A DNA stretch of 64,000 nt from Yamagishiella unicocca (GCA_003116995.1 BDSL01000022.1:868001-932000); one strand, 5' to 3'; numbered from the stretch's first letter, positions 1 through 12,420 are shown. The notes: generated by a model from the sequence alone, not told the origin. Numbers and translations are program-made.

Positions 1-387
1 CAACAGCAACAGCAGTTTCTTTGGCGCGATGGTGGGTCCCGGCAGCATCTGCAGCGCCCCCACCCCACCCTGCGAGCTCCAACCTCGCCCCCCCAGGCCG
101 TAACCGCCGGCGAGTGGCCGGGCGCAGAAGAGGCCGACCTGGCGGCCGACCCGGCGCACCGCCACCAACCGCAACCGCAACCGCCAACACAACCGTCATT
201 CCTGGACGAGCAACGGCCCGTTGCCGTTGCGGCTTCCAACCGTACCACAGGTGTGCGCTACCCCGCTTCGGACGCCTACAGCCACCAGCCTCTGCAACAG
301 TCGCCGCCGCAGCCGCCGCCGCAGCCGCCGCCGCCACCGCCGCAGCAGCCGCCGCAGCCGCAGCCGCAGCCGCAGCCGCAGCCGCCG

Positions 388-419
<32 letters not shown>

Positions 420-3400
420 GCAGCAGCAAACACTCCTGGAATCTAATCGTCACGCTCGACTCCACACCCCCGATTACTCTTCGGAGCTGTTCGTGAAGGT
501 CCTGGCGGCGGGCCGACCTCGCAGCGCCGCTCCGTCAGCCCCCTCGCCGGCGGCGCCGCCGCTGCCGGCGGCGCCAGCCCCCCCGCTTCCCGGGGCCGGT
601 GCACCCCACCGGCCTGCCCCGGCTAGCCGTCCTGACACGGGCGAGCCCGCTCGAGGCGGCAGAGCTGCAGGCAGCAGCGGCGGCAGTAGCAGCAGTCGCA
701 GCAGCGAAGAGGCTGGGCAGCGTCCGCGGTACCGGCCCCGACCGGAGCTAGCTGCGGCTCCAGGCGCATTCCGGGCCCACCAGTCGCTGACGCAGCCGCA
801 ACCGAATCCGCAACCGCAACCCCAAGTGCAGCCGCCCTTGTTCCCCTCCACGCTAGCAGACGGAGTGCCCGGGCTGCCACACGCGCCCCTGCACGAGTAC
901 GGCGGCGGCCTGGACATGTACGGCAGCGGCCCGGACATGTACGGCAGCGGCCCGGACATGTACGGCGCCGGCGCTGACGCAGATGTCCAACACCACCACC
1001 ACCGCCAGCACGACTACCATCATCGCGGCGGCGGTTACTTTAGTCCCGAATCGTCGTACCTGTACGACGGGATGGCAGTGACCGGGTTGGGGCGGGGGCT
1101 CCTCCCGGCGGCGCCGCCATCCCGGCGGCCGGAAGGGGCCCTATGCGACGGCCCAGAAGGGGCCCTATGCGGCGGCCCAGAGCCGCGCCCGGGGGAGCTT
1201 CGGGACCTCCGCGGCTCACGTGCGCTGCAGCACTCCGGGGCCGCTGACGGCGCCGCCAGCGATGGCGGTGGTGGCGGCGCCAGCGATGGCGGTGGTGGCG
1301 CCGCCAGCGATGGCGGTGGCGGCGCCGCCAGCGATGGCGGTGGCGGCGCCGCCAGCGATGGCGGTGGTGGCGCCGCCAGCGATGGCGGTGGTGGCGGCGC
1401 CAGCGGTGGTGGTGGTGGTGGCGGGGGGATCAGCAGCAGCCGTAACGCAGGCATGCGAGGGGCAGGAGACGCTGGCGCTTCCAGATCCGGATACAGGTCT
1501 TCCGCCTCGCCGCTGAGCTGCGACACCACCGACCCCCGGGTCAGCCTACGAAGCGAAACCAGTGCCGCCGCCAGAGGCCACAGTGGCGGCAGCGGCGGCG
1601 GCGGCGGCGGCGGCCGCCTCGCGCCGGCGCTCATTCGCGTCACGGCGCGAACGCCCGACATCGCTGACCGGCCGCCGCATCCCGTCGCCATGTCGTCAGC
1701 GTCGGGTGACGACGGCGCCGTCGCAGTGTACGGCACCGGCGTGGAGGCCGGCGGCGGCGCCGTAGGGTCGATGACCAGGCAGGATGAACCTCACGGCGGC
1801 GGCATTCGAGCGCCGTACGGCGCCGGAGGTGGTAGTGATTGTGGCGGCGGCCGGCTGGTACCGGGAGATGGCGCCGCCGCCGCAGCGGATTCGACGCCGT
1901 TGGGTTGGTCCGCTGCCGTACAAGTTCAAGCTATCCACCAGAGACGTACGGCGTTGGCTTCGCAGGCTGCGGGGATGGGTTCCGCCGCCGCCGCCGCCTC
2001 TGCTGCCGCTGCTGCCGTCTTTGGCGGGGCCGCCGTCGCCGCCGCCGCCTCAGACAGGGTGCCTCCCGCCACTTCTGCGTACAAGCAGCAGCACCTGCCG
2101 ACAGGTACGAGCTCGTACAGTGCCGTAATGCCGGCGGCGGTAGACCGAGGCGGCGGGCTGGACGGCAGCCTGAGGGGCCGTGCCGGGGAGCTTGGACTGG
2201 GTGGGTCGGCGGCGGTCGCAGCAGGAGAAGCAGCAGCCCGCCCGCTGGCAGCCGCCAGCCACGCTGCCCCTGGCGACGCGCGCACGTCGTATTGTCGTAC
2301 GGCAGCACCACCTGGAGCTCCAGGGATGGGTTGCGGTCCGACCGCCAGGTCCTCTTGCCCGCCTCTCCCCTGCGGGCCCCAGCGGCTTGATGTCCTTAGT
2401 CCGTCGTACGGCCGCTCCACCGCCGAAGCCGCGAGCACCACCGGGGTTCCTGACCCATCGCACGCCTATGACCCCGGCGGTGGCGGTGGCGGCTGCGGCG
2501 GTGGCAGCGGCGGCGGTGGCAGCGGCGGCGGTGGCGGTGGCGGCGGCGGTGGCGGTGGCGGCGGCGGCATCGGTGGCGGCGGCGGCGGCGTTCCGCGAGG
2601 TTCGGAGGTGGAGGCGGCAGCATCCCACCCTCGCGGTAGGAGGGCAGCAAGCAGCGACGCCGCCGCCGGCGCCGCCAGTGGCGCCACCAGTGGCGCCGAA
2701 GGCCCTGGTTTCGGGGCCAAGACCCCGCCGCCGCCCACGCCGCCGCCGCTGCTGCTGCTGTTGCGGCGGCTGGACCTGCCCGCCAGCGACCTGGGGGAGG
2801 AGCAGCTGGCGGCGCTGGTGGCGGCCATGATGGGGCAGCTGGGGCTGCCGGAGAGGGTGAGGAGGCGGGTGGCATAAAACCGGCTACGCGACATGAGGAA
2901 GGGGTGGCAGGAGGAGGGGCCGAGGGGGTGGGGGAGGCGGGGAGGGCGGTGTGCACGGAGGAGGAGAGGGCGCAGGCGGTGGTTGGTTGCGGATGGTTGC
3001 TGGTTGCTGGTTTGTTGGCGATGATTGATGGTTTTGGTTCGGGTAGCCCACTAAAGGCTACGATCTGGCAACTTCCCTTCCTCCCCAGACTCCTGCCGCT
3101 TCAAACCGGTCCACCCCACCCCACCACCACCATCACCGGCCTCCCCAAACCCAAACCCCTCTCCCCCCCTATGCACCCGCTACGCTTCCCAAGTCGGGTT
3201 ACCGGTTCTTTTATGTACCCGCACCCCGCACCACCACCATCCCCGGTAACAGGCTTGCGCCACCACTCCATTGGCGCCGCTTGGCGGCCCTGCCACCGCC
3301 GCAGCAGAGGCAGCGGCACCGCTTGGCGGCCCTGCCACCGCCGCAGCAGAGGCAGCGGCACCGCTTGGCGGCCCTGCCACCGCCGCAGCAGAGGCAGCGG

Positions 3401-6322
3401 CAGTGAGGGGGACAGCGGCGTCAGAGGCAGGACCCAAGGCACTACGCGCCTGGCTCCGCCTCGCCCTGGCGGCGTACGACAGCGGCGGCGGCCCCTGCCT
3501 TCCGGGTCCTCGTCCGGCTGCGCACAGCGCCGCCCGCGCCTGCCTGGCGGTCCACACCGCGTGGTACCTCCTCAGCGCCACGAGAGCGGCAGGGTGGGCA
3601 GCTCCTGGGAGGGTTGCGGCGGAGAGGGCGGCAGGGTGGGCAGCTCCTGGGAGGGTTGCGGTGGAGAGGGCAGGGGAGGTGTGAACCCGTGTTGAATTGG
3701 GTATTTGGGTTGGGGAGAGTTAAAACAGTAAAAACACATAGCGTGTGGCTGAAAGTAAACGACGCAGGTTGCTACCCGCGCGCCCACGTGCTCTCTCCCG
3801 TCTCGTCCCCTCTCGCCCACCCATCCCGGCCAGCCCAACTAGCCGTCCGGTTTCCCCCTCTCCCACCTCGCTGTACGGCGTTTCTTGTACGGCGTTTCTT
3901 GTACGGCGTTCCTTCGGCACCCCGCCCCGCCCACATGGTTGGGCACACACATACACACCACTGTCCACCCCCCTACCCGCAGCCTGATGCCGCCGCTGGC
4001 CCAGCTGGCGGTGCTCCTAGCGGCACTGCTGGCCTCCGCCGCCCACCCCGGCCCGGGCCTCAGCAGCCCCCTCCTGGCCGCATCCGACCACCCCATCGCT
4101 CTGCGCCACTCCTCGCAGCCCCGATACCCGCTGGAGGCGCACCACTGCGAGGTGGCGGCGACGCTGCTGGCGGCGGCGGCGGCGGGCTCAGCGGCGGCGG
4201 CGGCGGCGACCGGGCGTGGCGGCGGCGTCGATGCTTCCAGCAATCCGTGGAGAGGGAAGGGAGGAGGAGGGCGGGAGGAGGTGTACGCAGCCGTGACAGA
4301 GGCGCAGGCGGCTGGGCGGCCGGCGATGGAGGTGGAGGTAGAGGAGGGGGAGGAGGAGGGGGAGGAGGAGGAGGCTGCGCCTCTGTCGGGGCTCAGCAGG
4401 TCTCAGCAGCTGGCGCTGCGAAGGGTGAGTGAGCGGCTGAGTGGGACCGCGGGGGCCGAGGGAGGACAAAACGCATCGCCCGTACCGTTATAACCGTTGG
4501 GTGGGAAGGCTCGTACAGTCTTGAAACGTGCAGCGGTGCCTAACATTTATCCGAGCCCCGTGGTAGTGCCCCGGAGTAGTCCAGTGTGGAACACAAAACC
4601 CCACTCCTCCCCGCACTCCCCTCCCGCCACTACCCCTCCCCCCACGGGCTTTCTCGGCCGCCTCTTCCCCCCCACTTATGCGCCAACTACCCTGTCCTTT
4701 TCACGTCAACGGTTTTCATGCCACCCCACTTCTACGGGTTTCCCTCGCAAACCCCCGCCCCTTTCTTCGCAGCTGGTGTGCGACGCCATCATGGCCACTG
4801 CTCCAGGGAAGCTGCCGGGCATTGTGGCGGCAGTGTCGGATGCCGTACGCACCCGCGCCGCACGTGGCGGCGGCGGCGTTGCGGCGGGGACGGTTGGCGC
4901 CTCGGGGCGTACGGCACTCCCGCTGGCTGCCGCCGCCGTCGGCTGCGGCGATGACGGCGCAGCGGAGGCGGAGGCCGCTGCGGCGGCGGCGGCACTGCTC
5001 GAGGAGGGCGACGGCGAGTACCTACCCCTCATCGTCGGAATGGTGGGTGCAACACGTGACGAGTATGAGTAGGGTTTTGGAACATCGGAATCTCCAAGGC
5101 TCTGCATCCCACCTGCCCTGCCCTGCGTACCTTGGCTCTCCCCAGCGACCTCACTGGCTTCCTTCAAACCCTTTACCCCTTGCAATCGCCCCCCCCCGAA
5201 GGCGCCCGGTGTCCGAAGGCTATGCACACGCTACATTTCCCCAGTCGCGTTACCGGGTCTATTATTGTAACCCCCGAAGGCGCCCAGTTCACACCTTCCC
5301 CGCCCTCCCCCTCGCTCGGTCGAGTATCGCCGCTCAACTCACGCACCCAATACCCGTTCACCTCCCCTTCCCCTTCCATCTCCCCTCCGGTCCCACCCCC
5401 CATCCCCGCGCCACCCCCGCCCGCCACCCCAGCTCGTCCACGTGGCCGTACACCTAGGCCACGTGATGCGCCCGTGGGCCCTATGCCGCGCCATGAGCGA
5501 TGCGACGGCGGCGGCGGAGGAGCTGGGCCGCCGCCACCGCCGCCACCTGTTGGCGGCCGCGGCCGTTGGGTCGCGACAAGAGCCGGGGGGGGAACCTGGA
5601 GCGTACGGGCTGTGTGCAGCAGCAGCAGCAGCGGCAGCAGCAGCAGCGGCAGCTGGGGACTCGAGGACCCAGGTGCGGATTTTGGCCTGGGCGGGGTGCG
5701 GCATTTGTGGCTAGAGGGCGGTTCAGGCGGAAAGGCGGACGGCAAGGCGGACGGATCGAGGTTCCGTAATTTGCACGGTAGTAAGCGGGGTGCGGCTGGT
5801 GCGCTGGGGGGTGGGGTTTTAGGGTTTGGGGTTTTAGGGTTTGGGGTTTTAGGGTTTGGGGAACGCGGTTGGGAAGTGTATCTCAGGTCGCAGCCTGACG
5901 GAGGTCTTACGAAGGTCTTATGAAGCAAGAGGCAGGTTTGCCTGCGTTAGGCTTCTTCGCGAGCCGGTGCTGTCTCCCGACCCGACCCGACATGCGGGGG
6001 ACAGCACCACCGCCAGCAGAAGCGCCACCGCTGCGGCCACTGTAGCTGCTTGGCTCACCGCTCCCTCCGGCGCGTGCAGGCCGTGAAGGAACTGGAGCTG
6101 ATCCGGGACTCGGCCCGACCGGCGCTACGGCTGCTGGTGCTCGCGCTGGGAGGCGCGAGAGAGGCGCCCGCGGCAGGGCTGGGAAGTGAGGAGCAAAGCG
6201 AAATGGTCGCAGAGGGCGGAGGGCGAGAGGGTCGAGGCGACCCGCTGGGTCGCGGCGCGCTGCGGGCTCTGTTTGACAACCTGGATCACAATGAGTTGAT
6301 GTGGTCAATGGTATCGTTTTGA
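1..6322 (+). CDS. Cyclic-nucleotide phosphodiesterase-like protein, 5' end outside window, probably catalytically dead
   Basis: Six exons in consistent phase: <1-2856, 3253-3593, 3983-4424, 4773-5042, 5433-5672, 6080-6322 (stop TGA); frame 1 is open from the first base, so the gene starts upstream. Visible product 1463 residues. Residues 1-952 are low complexity (poly-Gln near 390-430, Gly-rich DGGGGAAS repeats, poly-Gly). The remainder follows the helical class I PDE catalytic domain: AAHSAARACLAV...YLLSA (exon 2), AHPG and LEAHH (exon 3), IMATAPGKL (exon 4), HVMRPWALC (exon 5), and a C-terminal LFDNLDHNELMW (exon 6). The general-acid His (3523-3525) is kept, but family metal ligands look substituted: His to Arg (3535-3537), His-Asp to Ala-Ser (4032-4037), final Asp to Val/His (about 5445). 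PDE ancestry is inferred from ordered motifs; I expect no normal cAMP/cGMP hydrolysis. A divergent real enzyme is possible if my alignment is off. Confidence 0.62.
4678..4735 (+). repeat. Dispersed intronic module, family 2, sense in PDE-like intron 3
   Basis: ATGCGCCAACTACCCTGTCC then TCACGTCAACGGTTTTCATG. Other copies: 18845-18895 (minus, OEP21-like), 25672-25700 (P4H), 57678-57735, 60094-60130, 60360-60412 (minus) and 63640-63690 (ARF-GEF). Confidence 0.82.
5209..5275 (+). repeat. Dispersed intronic module, family 1, sense in PDE-like intron 4
   Basis: Reads GTGTCCGAAGGCTATGCAC, then CTACATTTCCCCAGTCGCG, then TTACCGGGTCTATTATTGTA. A second, shorter copy is at 3171-3220 in intron 1 of the same gene. 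Confidence 0.85.
5816..5862 (+). repeat. Telomere-like run (TTTTAGGGTTTGGGG x3) in PDE-like intron 5
   Basis: TTTTAGGG is the Chlamydomonas-type telomere repeat. Three 15-bp units alternate it with TTTGGGG. Similar short runs occur at 24992-25030, 26178-26200 and 43312-43346, all in introns. Confidence 0.8.
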
Positions 6323-6606
6323 AGTCCGCTTCGCGGGAACGGGTTTTCGGAGCAAGTCTGGAGGTCTGGCGCAATGTCTTTGCAATTTCCCGACATGGCC
6401 GCGCATCCCTAGAATAATTGTTTACAGTCCGCGCACCCTCGTGACCAATTAAGTTCACAAGTCCGCGCACAGCAAACACAGTCGGCAACACGGCTAAAGC
6501 ACGCAGAGTAGTAGAGCCAAGCATGGTTGTGTGGGGGCCGGGGTCGGGTTTGCGTGAGCCGCACAATTGACACGCAGGGATGAGGGGAAGAGAGCTGCGG
6601 CACTAC

Positions 6607-6611
6607 TGTAA
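6607..6611 (+). terminator. TGTAA poly(A) signal of the PDE-like gene
   Basis: TGTAA is the volvocine polyadenylation signal. It lies 285 nt after the stop codon, a normal 3'-UTR length. 6323-6606 is therefore taken as 3' UTR. From 6612 to about 6880 I see nothing recognisable. Confidence 0.5.
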
Positions 6612-6879
6612 ACTCTGACTGGCGAATCGCTGGGTTTGCTTGAGCCGCGCAATGGACACGCAGGGATGAGGGACAGTGGGCTGCGGCATGGGGGGGACAA
6701 GACGCACAGAAAGAGTACAAATGACAAGCAGGTCACTTCCAAAAAGGGCAATGGTGGGGCTCAGCAGCCCCATCCCAGCCGCAATCAACTCCAACCACTA
6801 ACTAATGCGTCCGACTCTGGGGTTGTCAGGAGACTCGCACTCCTCGCCACGGGCATAGCCGCCCGGTGTCACTAAAGCC

Positions 6880-9311
6880 TGTCACCTTGCGGGAGATGAT
6901 CGGGCTGTAGCCCGTGCTCGCGTTGCCGAACCCAATCACCACCTGCGCACACGTACAGCAATTGGATTGCAAACGTGGCAATAAAGATCAAGATCCCACG
7001 GACGCCATCCTGCAAGCAACAATCCTGCTCCTTCTTTGCACCTCTCGTCAGCTTGACGGCCTCCCGGTGCAGCACCCGCTCCAGCCGGAATTGCACGTCC
7101 AGGCGGTGACTGCGCTGCGCACGCGTGCCATAGTGCTGCAGCTGCTGCGCGACGTTGTGCAGCCCCTGCTGCGGGAACAGCCCCTGCTGCGGGAACGGCC
7201 AGAGGGCCAGTCGAGTCGTGCAGCGTGGTGCGTGATGCTCGCGACCTACGGCATATGGACGCCCCTCTGGAAGTCCCCAGCGCAGCAAAGCCCCTCAGAA
7301 GGGCCCAAAACTCAACCACCCCACGGCGAACGGCACGATCCAGAAGACCACTACCCGGAGTAAGAGGGGGACCACCAGCCCTCGCCCTTTTCAAGGCTGC
7401 GGCCATAAACCGGCGCCCCACCTCCATGGCAGTAATAGCCGCCAGGACTACTACATCCCAGACGCAGGACTGTACCCGGTAGGTGCTTGCACCAACCAAA
7501 CTTGCGCCCGTGTCACCCCTGCACCGAGCTGGGTCTCGAGTTGGGCAATCACTGCTTGAGCCACCGGGCAGAACCAAAAATGGTGTAGGCGGGGGGTACC
7601 CGCCCCTGGAGACTCTCCAGCCGGCACACCGCACCCACAGGGGGCTGCTGCTGCCGTCCGCCTATGAGAATTCCCGAGGAGGGGGATCCCATCCACAGCC
7701 AACCGCCACCACCCCTCCTTATAGGCCGGCTCCCACTTCATGCCAGACCAGAGCCGCCGGAACACTTGCTGCAAGGCATTCAGGGCCGCTGGCAGGACAG
7801 GCCCGGTACCCCCAAGCGCTTCGCGCACAAATTTCTTATGCGCGGCCCGCCGGGCGTCCGCGAACTCGACCAGTTGCACAGCCGTCCCAACCCGAACAGT
7901 CATATCCCGCAGCGCCAGCGGCTCCCCCCCGCCCAACCGCCACCCCAACCGTGCGGTGAGCATGGACCCCACTTCCTCTATCCCAGGTAGAACGTGGGGT
8001 ATACCCTGGGAGGAAACCGGCATCACCAGCGCCGCTGCTTGCTTCCACGGGGTTGGCACCTCGGCTAGCAACGCTTCCAGCGCCCCCATACATTCCCCCC
8101 ACCGATCAAGCCCCAGAAACGTCTTCGCTGCTCTTGACCGCGGATCTAAGACTCGGACGACGAGCCCCCGCCATCCCGCTGGCCATGCCGTCTGCACCGC
8201 CGCCTCGGACGCAACTAAGAAGTCCCGAAGTGCATCACGAGCCGTCAGAACATCGCCCAACGTCTTAATGGTCCAGCACCCCACCAGTTCTGGGTGTAAG
8301 TATTCCAAGCCCGGCCTCCTGCCGACCACCATCTGCCCAGACTGGCAGGCTGGGAGGAGCGGGTTGCCCCAAATCGGCACGTGTACACACCACGGGCCTG
8401 GCACCAGCGGCTCGCTAGCGATGTCTTGTACCGGGGGCAAGGCCGCGAGCGCCGTGATCACCCGTCGGATATCAGCCGGCATCTCGTCCGCTCCCATCCA
8501 CGGGCCCCTGCCTTGTGCTGTGAGCAGATTCAGAGGTCCAAACGCCGGATGTACCCCCCTCAGGTAAATGCTAAGGCAACTGACCCATGGAGGCCGGCGC
8601 TCCCGGGTTCCGCCATTGCCAGTGCAAAACGCAGGGCCCAACCAGCCCAGCGCGCCCGTACGTGCTCCTTGAGGGCAATGGCCCCAAAGCCCCCGAGGGA
8701 TGGGTGCCCGACCAGCAGCCGCTGTGGGACACCTGTTGCTCGGCGCTCCCTAGCATCTGGGGCTAAATCCCGGTCAATGAGCTTCGCCGCCACCCGCTCT
8801 AACCCTTCCACTATGGTGTCTGGGGTTAGGCCCCCATGCTCCATGTGCCAGGTGACACGGTGCATCCCATATGCTGCGGCTGCTGTCGCCCTGCCAAACG
8901 TGGACAGGCATAGCCTTGCAATCCGCGAGAACCTACTTAATACCTTGTCCCTTTGTGACTCCCAGTCCAACATTGGGGACCCCCCTACGTCCGTAAACGG
9001 CAGATTCAGCGCCGTGGCCGATGCTACAACCTTCAACCCACCCATGTCATGCGGGCTAGGTCCCTCGACGCCAATTGGCAGTAGCTCAACCTTATCCAGG
9101 TTCAGCTGTTGCCCAGAGGCTTGAGCGTACACCTCCATGGACGCCAGGAAAGCCGGCACTTCCGCTGGCCCCTCCAACAGCACCTGAGTGTCGTCGGCAA
9201 ACTGCACCGCGGTGGTTATGTTGCCCGCCCCTACCGCAAGCCGGATGCCAACTCCCCGTTGCTGTAACCAGCAAAGGAGGGCTTGGGCTACAAACAAATA
9301 CAACAGGAGGC
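6880..9311 (-). mobile_element. Dead, 5'-truncated LINE retrotransposon (reverse transcriptase C-terminal half and 3' domain)
   Basis: Read on the minus strand from 9311, the product carries reverse-transcriptase palm motifs: FADDTQVLLEG (the YxDD box, position about 9180-9210) and, downstream, QLNLDKVELLPIG. It continues with the long post-RT region typical of non-LTR elements and ends in a Cys/His motif, CGC...HHFWFCPVAQ (about 7560-7640), as in LINE 3'-terminal zinc-knuckle regions. The fingers and any endonuclease are missing, so it is 5' truncated at 9311, exactly where the inverted-repeat block begins. The frame is broken at least twice (about 8565-8600 and about 7500), so it cannot move by itself. 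The 3' boundary near 6880 is approximate; I saw no clear poly(A) tail or target-site duplication. Confidence 0.85.
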
Positions 9312-10265
9312 TCTCGTGTGCCGATCGCATCCGTGGGTGGCCTGCTGCCGGGGCTGTCCTCTGTTGTAACGATCGCATAAGATTGGGACGTCGCCGCCTG
9401 TTTGGCCCTGGCTGTTTGGCCGCTGCCGCCGACGCCGCCACCGATGCCGCCACCGCCACCACCACCTGGCTGCCCTCCCCTCTATGGACTTGGATATTTT
9501 TGCTGGCCTTCGCAGTCAGTCGTTGGCGCTCAATCCCATCAGCTGTCGGTGCTCAATCGGCATGGCGCATTTGTCTCCTGCGCTGGCGTGGCTTTGAGCA
9601 ATCGCTGACTGCTGTTGCTGGGCGCACGGCTCGGGGTGCACCCTGTCGTGTGGTGTGTCGCGGCTGGTGGCGGGGCTGCGGGGGTGGTGGGGTGGTCGGT
9701 TCGCTCCTGTTTCGTGCACGTCCGCTGTGCAGTGTGGCTTTGGCGGGTCCTTCGGCCTAGCTTCAACACGCTGCGTGTGGCTCGGCTGATGCGCCTTCAA
9801 GGGTTGGGGTGTTCGGCCCCATGCACGGCCTCGGTTGCTTCGGTTGCCGGGGTTGTCCTCTCTTGTAATGATCGCATCCATGAGTGGGCACTCGGCTGCA
9901 CATGTACACGGCCTCAATTACAAAGCCAAGAGCTCTATCCCCAATTACAAAGCCAAAAGCTCTATATCCCCTGTAGGCTGCGACGCAACATGCGCATGTT
10001 TGCTGCACTGCACAGCATGCTACCGCCCTCCTGGGCCTCCACTCCTCCGCACCCAGCCAAACATGCAGCGTGTGATGCCGTGACGTCCCCTCCCCTAGGC
10101 CGGATCCTTCGGAAGGGGGGACGAAATGAGACCTCCAAATGGCCAAATCTTTTGGAGCCCCTTTTTTTCCTTGGGGCAAGCCCCCAGACGCCCAAAGCCA
10201 CAATGCACATTAACGGCCGTCTTTTTAACGGGATCCATGGCTGACATGGCAAGGCAATACTGACA
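9312..10265 (+). repeat. Left arm, outer segment, of a large inverted repeat
   Basis: This segment is the near reverse complement of 12725-13705. Landmarks shared in opposite orientation include CGATCGCATAAGATTGGGAC (9367; its complement near 13620) and the stretch around 9750-9900. It starts with a module related to GTTGTCCTCTnTTGTAACGATCGCATCC that recurs at 9305-9350, 9350-9390 and 9855-9895, so the arm itself contains a diverged internal repeat. No coding capacity is convincing. It may be part of a DNA transposon or a foldback element. Confidence 0.75.
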
Positions 10266-10584
10266 AGGCAACACGGACGTCGCACCTGCACCGTGTTTGC
10301 CATGTTTCCTTGCTGCACAGTCCTCACCCCTCAGCCCCCCCAGCCACCTCGTTGGTCTCAGCTCTACAGCCCTAACTCAAACGCGGACGAAATGCATGTG
10401 TTATGCAGGGTATCGCTTCGTTAGCAGGGCCGAAATCAGCCGTCCAGCCGCTTCCTTGTTTCGGTGGTGTGCCGAAATGGGGGTCTCGGGCCTTAGTAAA
10501 AAAACTCCAAGATTTCAATTGTTTGTGTAAGCATGAAACGGCGTAATCGCGGATGACAGGAAGAACCCCAGCATACAGTTCGAA

Positions 10585-10985
10585 CCTCCGAAGAAAGATA
10601 GCCACGCTGCAAACATGGCTAACTCAGTCGACTCTGCCCCGACTGTATTTAAGGAGGCGTGTTATGCAGTCACCCATCTGGAAGGTGGGCACGAGGCCCA
10701 ACACCTCCATCAAACTTGCCCTTGTCCCTAGCAGCGCCATAAACGCGAGAATCGTCCAGAACAGGAGATCCCACAACTCGCAGTAGATTTGCAGATCATC
10801 CGGCGTAGAGAAACCTCTTCAGAAGCAGGACCGCGAGGAACGCCATGAAGCCCAAGGCAGGCGCAATGTTGCTGATCTGCGCGAGTGAGAGAGCACGAGT
10901 GTTGCGACAGTGCACATGCCATGCGGGGAGTAGCGGGTCATGGGTAGGTCAGCCACACATACTATGGTTCACATCCAACATTTCC
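10585..10985 (-). pseudogene. Left arm, inner segment: inverted copy of the end of the coiled-coil/tail-anchor gene
   Basis: Reverse complement of 12235-12575. On the minus strand the last exon of the gene at 11991-12420 is recognisable at 10876-10796 (product begins ISNIAPALGFMAFLAV, ends at TGA), preceded by the same intron 3' end. The exon encoding the coiled coil is not copied; homology stops at about 10985, which corresponds to mid-intron in the parent. 10585-10705 also matches 12588-12712 in direct orientation, so this block was rearranged more than once. The 320 bp between 10266 and 10584 have no counterpart in the right arm and hold nothing I recognise. Confidence 0.6.
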
Positions 10986-11990
10986 AACGTTGTCTTCAGA
11001 GTTATGCTATTTGCAGTGTTGATAACGGTGTGCTATTGTCGTCGGTGTCGTCGTGTGAGTTGGACTCTAGGGATTGGTCAACTTTGCAATTGCAAGACAG
11101 TGTCCCCCTCATTGTAGGACACTCCGCATTGTATGTACTCCTATCGAGTAGGACAAGTTACCGGGAGACCTAGCTGGCCAGCGCAATCACTCTGCAAATC
11201 CCTGTATGACGCAAATCTGAGAGGCGCAAACTCTGAGACTGGGAGCTCAAAAAACTCGCGACCTAGGTGCTAGGACATCATTCTTCGTGTGCAATAGTTA
11301 TCCAGGCGCTGCTTCCACGAAGAATGATGTGTGTTCGCGCAGCGCAGCCCTGCGGCTTCAAGCCGCCCCCGGCAGCAAGTATACGGCGCGGCTGCATCCT
11401 GCCAGTTGCTGGCAGGGGCGCACCTGCACCTTCGGAGTGCGACGGTGCGTGAATGCGGGGCGAGGTCCCCAACAGCGGCTGGCTGGCTAGCTCAGGAAGC
11501 TGAAACGCCATCGCCTTGCCCCGCAGTTCATTGCTGGCGCCGCGGTACGGCAGCGCGGAGCACTGGAGATCCTTCCCTGGGCACGTCAGATCCTTCCCTG
11601 GGCACTGACCGGGTGAGCGGTCATTGCGTTACCGATGATTCCAGTGTGGGGGTTGACGGGTCCCAGGAAGGATACGGTAGCCTGACGCGCCACACCCAAG
11701 AGTGTAGCCCAGAGGTGACTCGTGCTGTGCTGTCAGACTGGCCGCTCCCTGTACGGCGTCATCGCCGCCCCGCACCGTGTCCCGCGCAGAACCGCGTGAC
11801 GACGGCAGGGAGCCGGCTCACCGCGGTTCACCACTGCATGCTGCGTCACACGGCTTGCGTGCTGGCACCCAGCCACCCACCAGCCTCCACCCCCGCGGCG
11901 TCCTGCCGATGCCTGTCCCTTCCGGCGCCTGGCCGCTACTTATTCCCGACATTCAATACCCCCTTGCGCACCCCGTGGTTCTGCACGTAG

Positions 11991-12420
11991 GTCACGATAC
12001 TGGAGGCGGAAAAAAGGCGGCTCCGCGAGAAGCTGGCGGAGGTGGAGAAGCGCGCGGCGGAGGTGGAGAAGCGCGCGGCGGAGCGCACGGCGGAGGTGGA
12101 GAGGCGCGCGGCGGAGCGCACGGCGGAGGTGGAGAAGCTCACGGCGGAGGCGAAGAAGCACGCGCTGGTGAGTTCGCCAGGGAGTGCCTGGCTGCCTAGG
12201 ATGGGTGCAGCAGGTTGATTGGCGTAGACAGGAAATGTTGGATGTGAACCATGGTATGTGTGGCTGACCTACCCATGACCCGCCACTCCCCGCATGGCAT
12301 GTGCACTGTCGCAACACTCGTGCTCTCTCACTCGCGCAGATCAGCAACATTGCGCCGGTCTTGGGCCTCATGGCGTACCTCGCGGTCCTGCTTCTGAAGA
12401 GGTTCCTCTTAGCCCTATAA
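11991..12420 (+). CDS. Putative coiled-coil protein with C-terminal membrane anchor (3' end of a gene)
   Basis: Two exons can be joined in phase 0: 11991-12167 (preceded by an acceptor, followed by GTGAGT) and 12340-12420 (acceptor CTCGCGCAG, stop TAA). Exon one is an almost perfect heptad pattern built from AEVEKRAAE/ERTAEVE repeats over about 59 residues, predicted to form a long coiled coil. Exon two encodes one hydrophobic segment, VLGLMAYLAVLLL, then KRFLLAL, as in tail-anchored proteins. I do not recognise the family, and upstream exons were not found in 10990-11990. A second copy of the last exon lies inverted at 10796-10876. It may be a live gene or a captured fragment inside a mobile element. 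Confidence 0.4.

Noticed and set aside
196..465. Minus-strand ORF of almost pure Leu/Arg
   Set aside because: Shadow of the CAG/CCG repeats that encode poly-Gln/Pro in PDE-like exon 1.
5173..5928. 251-residue minus-strand Pro-rich ORF
   Set aside because: Composition-driven shadow over PDE-like intron 4, exon 5 and intron 5; no motif and no splice support.
7740..8567. 275-residue plus-strand ORF
   Set aside because: Antisense shadow of the LINE, whose minus strand carries the reverse-transcriptase motifs.
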